A DNA stretch of 5,797 nt, taken from positions 1 to 5,797 of the forward strand of contig JAHRVJ010000034.1 in assembly GCA_019090765.1 (NCBI GenBank). The letters are read 5' to 3'. Numbering within the stretch: position 1 is the first letter of the stretch; the number at the start of each line of letters is the position of its first letter. Under the pieces are notes generated by a model. The model worked only from the letters and a program-made list of their open reading frames with translations. It was not told the origin of the DNA and ran no database searches. Positions 3,947 through 5,797 of the stretch are shown piece by piece. Source of the DNA: Ilumatobacteraceae bacterium (GTDB lineage: Bacteria; Actinomycetota; Acidimicrobiia; Acidimicrobiales; Ilumatobacteraceae). A program made the position numbers and the translations under genes.

Positions 3947-5797
3947 TCAGCTACTTGCTTGGGTGTCGGGCAAGTTCATCGGCAGCGAGTTTCGCCACTC
4001 GCCGTCAACGGCATGAAGCGCGGCAGCAACTGCGGGTGCGGTAGGAACGAGACCGACCTCGCCGACACCCTTGATCCCGTATGGAGAGCGAGGCTGGGGA
4101 ATCTCAACAAGTTGCACTTCGATCTCAGGGACATCCTTGGCGCGCAGAATACCGAGCGACCGCAAGGTCATGTTCGTAGGGAAACCTGTTGCGGGGTCGG
4201 TGGGGAAGTCTTCGCTCAGGGCATAGCCCAAGCCCATATGGATGCTGCCTTCAACCTGGCCCTCGATCAACATCGGGTTCACGGCGCGACCAACATCGTG
4301 CACCGCGACAACCCTTTCGATCTCCCCCGATTCGGGGTCGGCGATGACCATCTGGGCGGCAAAGCTGAAACAGGAATGGATAGTGGGGTTGGGTTCGTCG
4401 AGATGCTGGGTCCAGTCGACGACGTACTCCCCCTCGTAGTCGACACCGATCGCGCAGTCGTCGGCCAGCGCTGCCGCACAGGCGTCACCGACCGCGCCAG
4501 CACCCATCACCGTGCCACGCGATCCAGTGGTCTGCCCGAAACCAAGCTGGCGCGTTGTATCGACGATCACGTCGATCCGCGCTGGATCGATGGCCAGTTC
4601 CTGCGCCGCCACTTGGAGGGCAACGGTGTGTACGCCCTGGCCCATCTCCGTCCAGCCGTGACGCACCTCAACGCGTCCGGGCTGGCCACCGACTGGGGGA
4701 AGAAAGCGCACGACAGCCTTCGACGTTTCGACGAAGCCGTTGCCGAGACCCGAGTTCTTCATCCCTAAACCCAAACCGACTGCCTTGCCGCTACTGATCG
4801 CCGCGTCATAGGCGTCCTTGATCTGATCGAGGCAGGCCTCGGCACCACCGGCGCCATCGTCCATGATCTGGCCGGGGCCCCAAACGTCGCCTGGGTGAAT
4901 GACGTTGCGTTTGCGTATCTCCCACGGCGAAATGCCGACGGCCTGAGCCAGGCGATCGAGTACACCCTCCATTGCAAACTGCGCCTGGTTGGCACCGAAC
5001 CCTCGGAACGCCCCACAGACAAGATTGTTGGTACGTACGGCGGTTGCCTCGACGTCGATCGACCTCCATCGGTACGGGCCGCAGGCGTGTCCCGCTGCTC
5101 GTTCGAGAACCTTCATGCCGACGCTGGCGTACGCGCCCGAATCGCCCACAGCACGCACCTTCAGCGCCGTCAGATGACCGTCGGAGTCGCAACCCGCGAG
5201 GTACTCGAGTTCGATCGGGTGACGCTTGGCATGCATCCTCAAGCTCTCCTGCCGACTGAGGGTGCACTTGACCGGCTTGTCGAGCAGCCACGCCGCAAGC
5301 GATGCGTGGGCCTGGTTGCTCATGTCTTCCTTGCCACCAAACGCACCACCATTGGACACCAACTCGACCGTTACCCGATCTAGGTCGATGTCGAGTACGG
5401 CGGCAATGTCGTCGCGGTCGTCCCAGATCCCCTGACCACCCGAATAGACATGCAAAGTTCGGGCACCACCGTTGCCTGATGGCACCGCGAGAGTCGACTC
5501 GGGTTCGAGGAATGCGTGTTCGACTCGTTGGGTTCGGAACGTCTCATTCACTGTGAAGGTGCTGTCGGCCAGCGACTCATCGAAGTCCTCGCCACGGGTG
5601 TAAGCGGTGGTCGACAAGGTGTTGGAGTCAGTGCGCCACACCGACAGCGGGGCATCGCGTTCCAGGGCGGCGCGCGGATCGGTGTTGGGAGTTAGCACCT
5701 TGTAGCTGACTTCGATCAGCTTCGCGGCGGCGCGGGCATGCTCACGTGTGTCGGCCACCACGATCGCCAGCACGTCGCCGGCAAAGGAGGTTCGGCC
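3947..5797 (-). CDS. Xanthine dehydrogenase molybdopterin-binding subunit, Se-dependent XDH-like, N-terminus outside window
   Basis: The frame is open to the right edge and gives 616 residues. The GTG at 5773 is an internal Val codon, since FAGDVLAIVVADT reads straight through it as the end of the conserved hammerhead domain. The rest is the molybdenum-cofactor domain pair. Counting from the first visible codon, GGQG is near 120-123, GGAFGGKE ends at Glu157, AFRGFG contains Arg265, WTEMGQGVHT lies at about 382-391, TTGSRG at 423-428, and the catalytic glutamate is Glu580 in GVGEVG. Glu157 and Arg265 match the two residues that orient purines in bovine xanthine oxidase, so oxidative hydroxylation of a purine-like heterocycle is likely. 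Segments such as GIWDDR, LERAAGHACGPY and WTEMGQGVHT resemble the family labelled selenium-dependent xanthine dehydrogenase. In that family a [2Fe-2S] domain is often fused at the N-terminus, which cannot be checked here. The selenium requirement is a family label, not something seen. Confidence 0.93.
   Translation of the reverse strand, partial: GRTSFAGDVLAIVVADTREHARAAAKLIEVSYKVLTPNTDPRAALERDAPLSVWRTDSNTLSTTAYTRGEDFDESLADSTFTVNETFRTQRVEHAFLEPESTLAVPSGNGGARTLHVYSGGQGIWDDRDDIAAVLDIDLDRVTVELVSNGGAFGGKEDMSNQAHASLAAWLLDKPVKCTLSRQESLRMHAKRHPIELEYLAGCDSDGHLTALKVRAVGDSGAYASVGMKVLERAAGHACGPYRWRSIDVEATAVRTNNLVCGAFRGFGANQAQFAMEGVLDRLAQAVGISPWEIRKRNVIHPGDVWGPGQIMDDGAGGAEACLDQIKDAYDAAISSGKAVGLGLGMKNSGLGNGFVETSKAVVRFLPPVGGQPGRVEVRHGWTEMGQGVHTVALQVAAQELAIDPARIDVIVDTTRQLGFGQTTGSRGTVMGAGAVGDACAAALADDCAIGVDYEGEYVVDWTQHLDEPNPTIHSCFSFAAQMVIADPESGEIERVVAVHDVGRAVNPMLIEGQVEGSIHMGLGYALSEDFPTDPATGFPTNMTLRSLGILRAKDVPEIEVQLVEIPQPRSPYGIKGVGEVGLVPTAPAVAAALHAVDGEWRNSLPMNLPDTQASS

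Noticed and set aside
3936..3974. Small inverted repeats near the soxR/xanthine dehydrogenase stops: AGCT 3936-3939 with AGCT 3949-3952, and CTTGC 3954-3958 with GCAAG 3970-3974
   Set aside because: The stems are only 4-6 bp, with bulges or an 11-base loop and no T-tract, so they are too weak to call a terminator.
3740..4768. Long plus-strand open frame (342 codons) overlapping soxR and the xanthine dehydrogenase gene
   Set aside because: It lies out of frame with soxR and antisense to a well-supported molybdopterin enzyme. Its translation is compositionally odd with no recognisable domain, as expected for a shadow frame in GC-rich DNA.
5771..5773. GTG as the start of the xanthine dehydrogenase gene
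   Set aside because: The conserved FAGDVLAIVVA segment continues upstream through this codon to the window edge, so it is an internal valine.
1..5797. CRISPR arrays, tRNA or rRNA genes, insertion sequences, riboswitches
   Set aside because: No spaced repeats, tRNA-like folds, transposase motifs or terminal inverted repeats were seen, and nearly every base is inside a supported coding region.

Overview
The window is GC-rich, tightly packed coding DNA (roughly 60% GC by eye) with five genes and almost no intergenic space. Gene styles (winged-helix regulator paired with an MFS exporter, an actinobacterial-looking SoxR, a fused-type xanthine dehydrogenase), the GC content and the apparently leaderless starts point to an actinobacterium. 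A lineage such as Acidimicrobiia would fit, but that placement is inference, since no marker gene is present.

Layout. (1) 1-1729, plus strand: the C-terminal part of a winged-helix transcription regulator whose stop overlaps the start of a 454-residue MFS exporter. This is a self-contained regulator/efflux pair, with its 5' end outside the window. (2) 1772-3442, minus strand: a 556-residue protein with an N-terminal Rieske [2Fe-2S] domain and a long histidine-rich helical domain that distantly recalls the questin oxidase-like family. (3) 3468-3941, plus strand: soxR, with the complete C-x2-C-x-C-x5-C cluster motif. (4) 3947-5797, minus strand: the C-terminal ~616 residues of a molybdopterin-binding xanthine dehydrogenase, most like the family named selenium-dependent xanthine dehydrogenase. 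It runs off the right edge.

The most informative region is the 25-bp gap between the divergent Rieske gene and soxR. It carries a 22-bp near-perfect palindrome (20 of 22 positions symmetric) with the outer half-site sequence of a SoxR box. The palindrome sits inside a promoter with a 19-bp spacer, the over-long spacing typical of MerR/SoxR-activated promoters, reading into the Rieske gene. The predicted transcription start falls at or within about two bases of that gene's ATG, so its mRNA is probably leaderless. The same operator covers the soxR start codon, which suggests autoregulation.

Working model (inference): a redox-active compound oxidises SoxR, which switches on the Rieske/His-rich protein. 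That protein could be an oxygenase-like enzyme acting on quinone-type or other redox-cycling molecules. The flanking MFS pair and the xanthine dehydrogenase are convergent neighbours with no visible SoxR box, so their link to this circuit is unsupported. No RNA genes, mobile elements or CRISPR arrays were seen, and no stretch over 300 bases lacks a gene.
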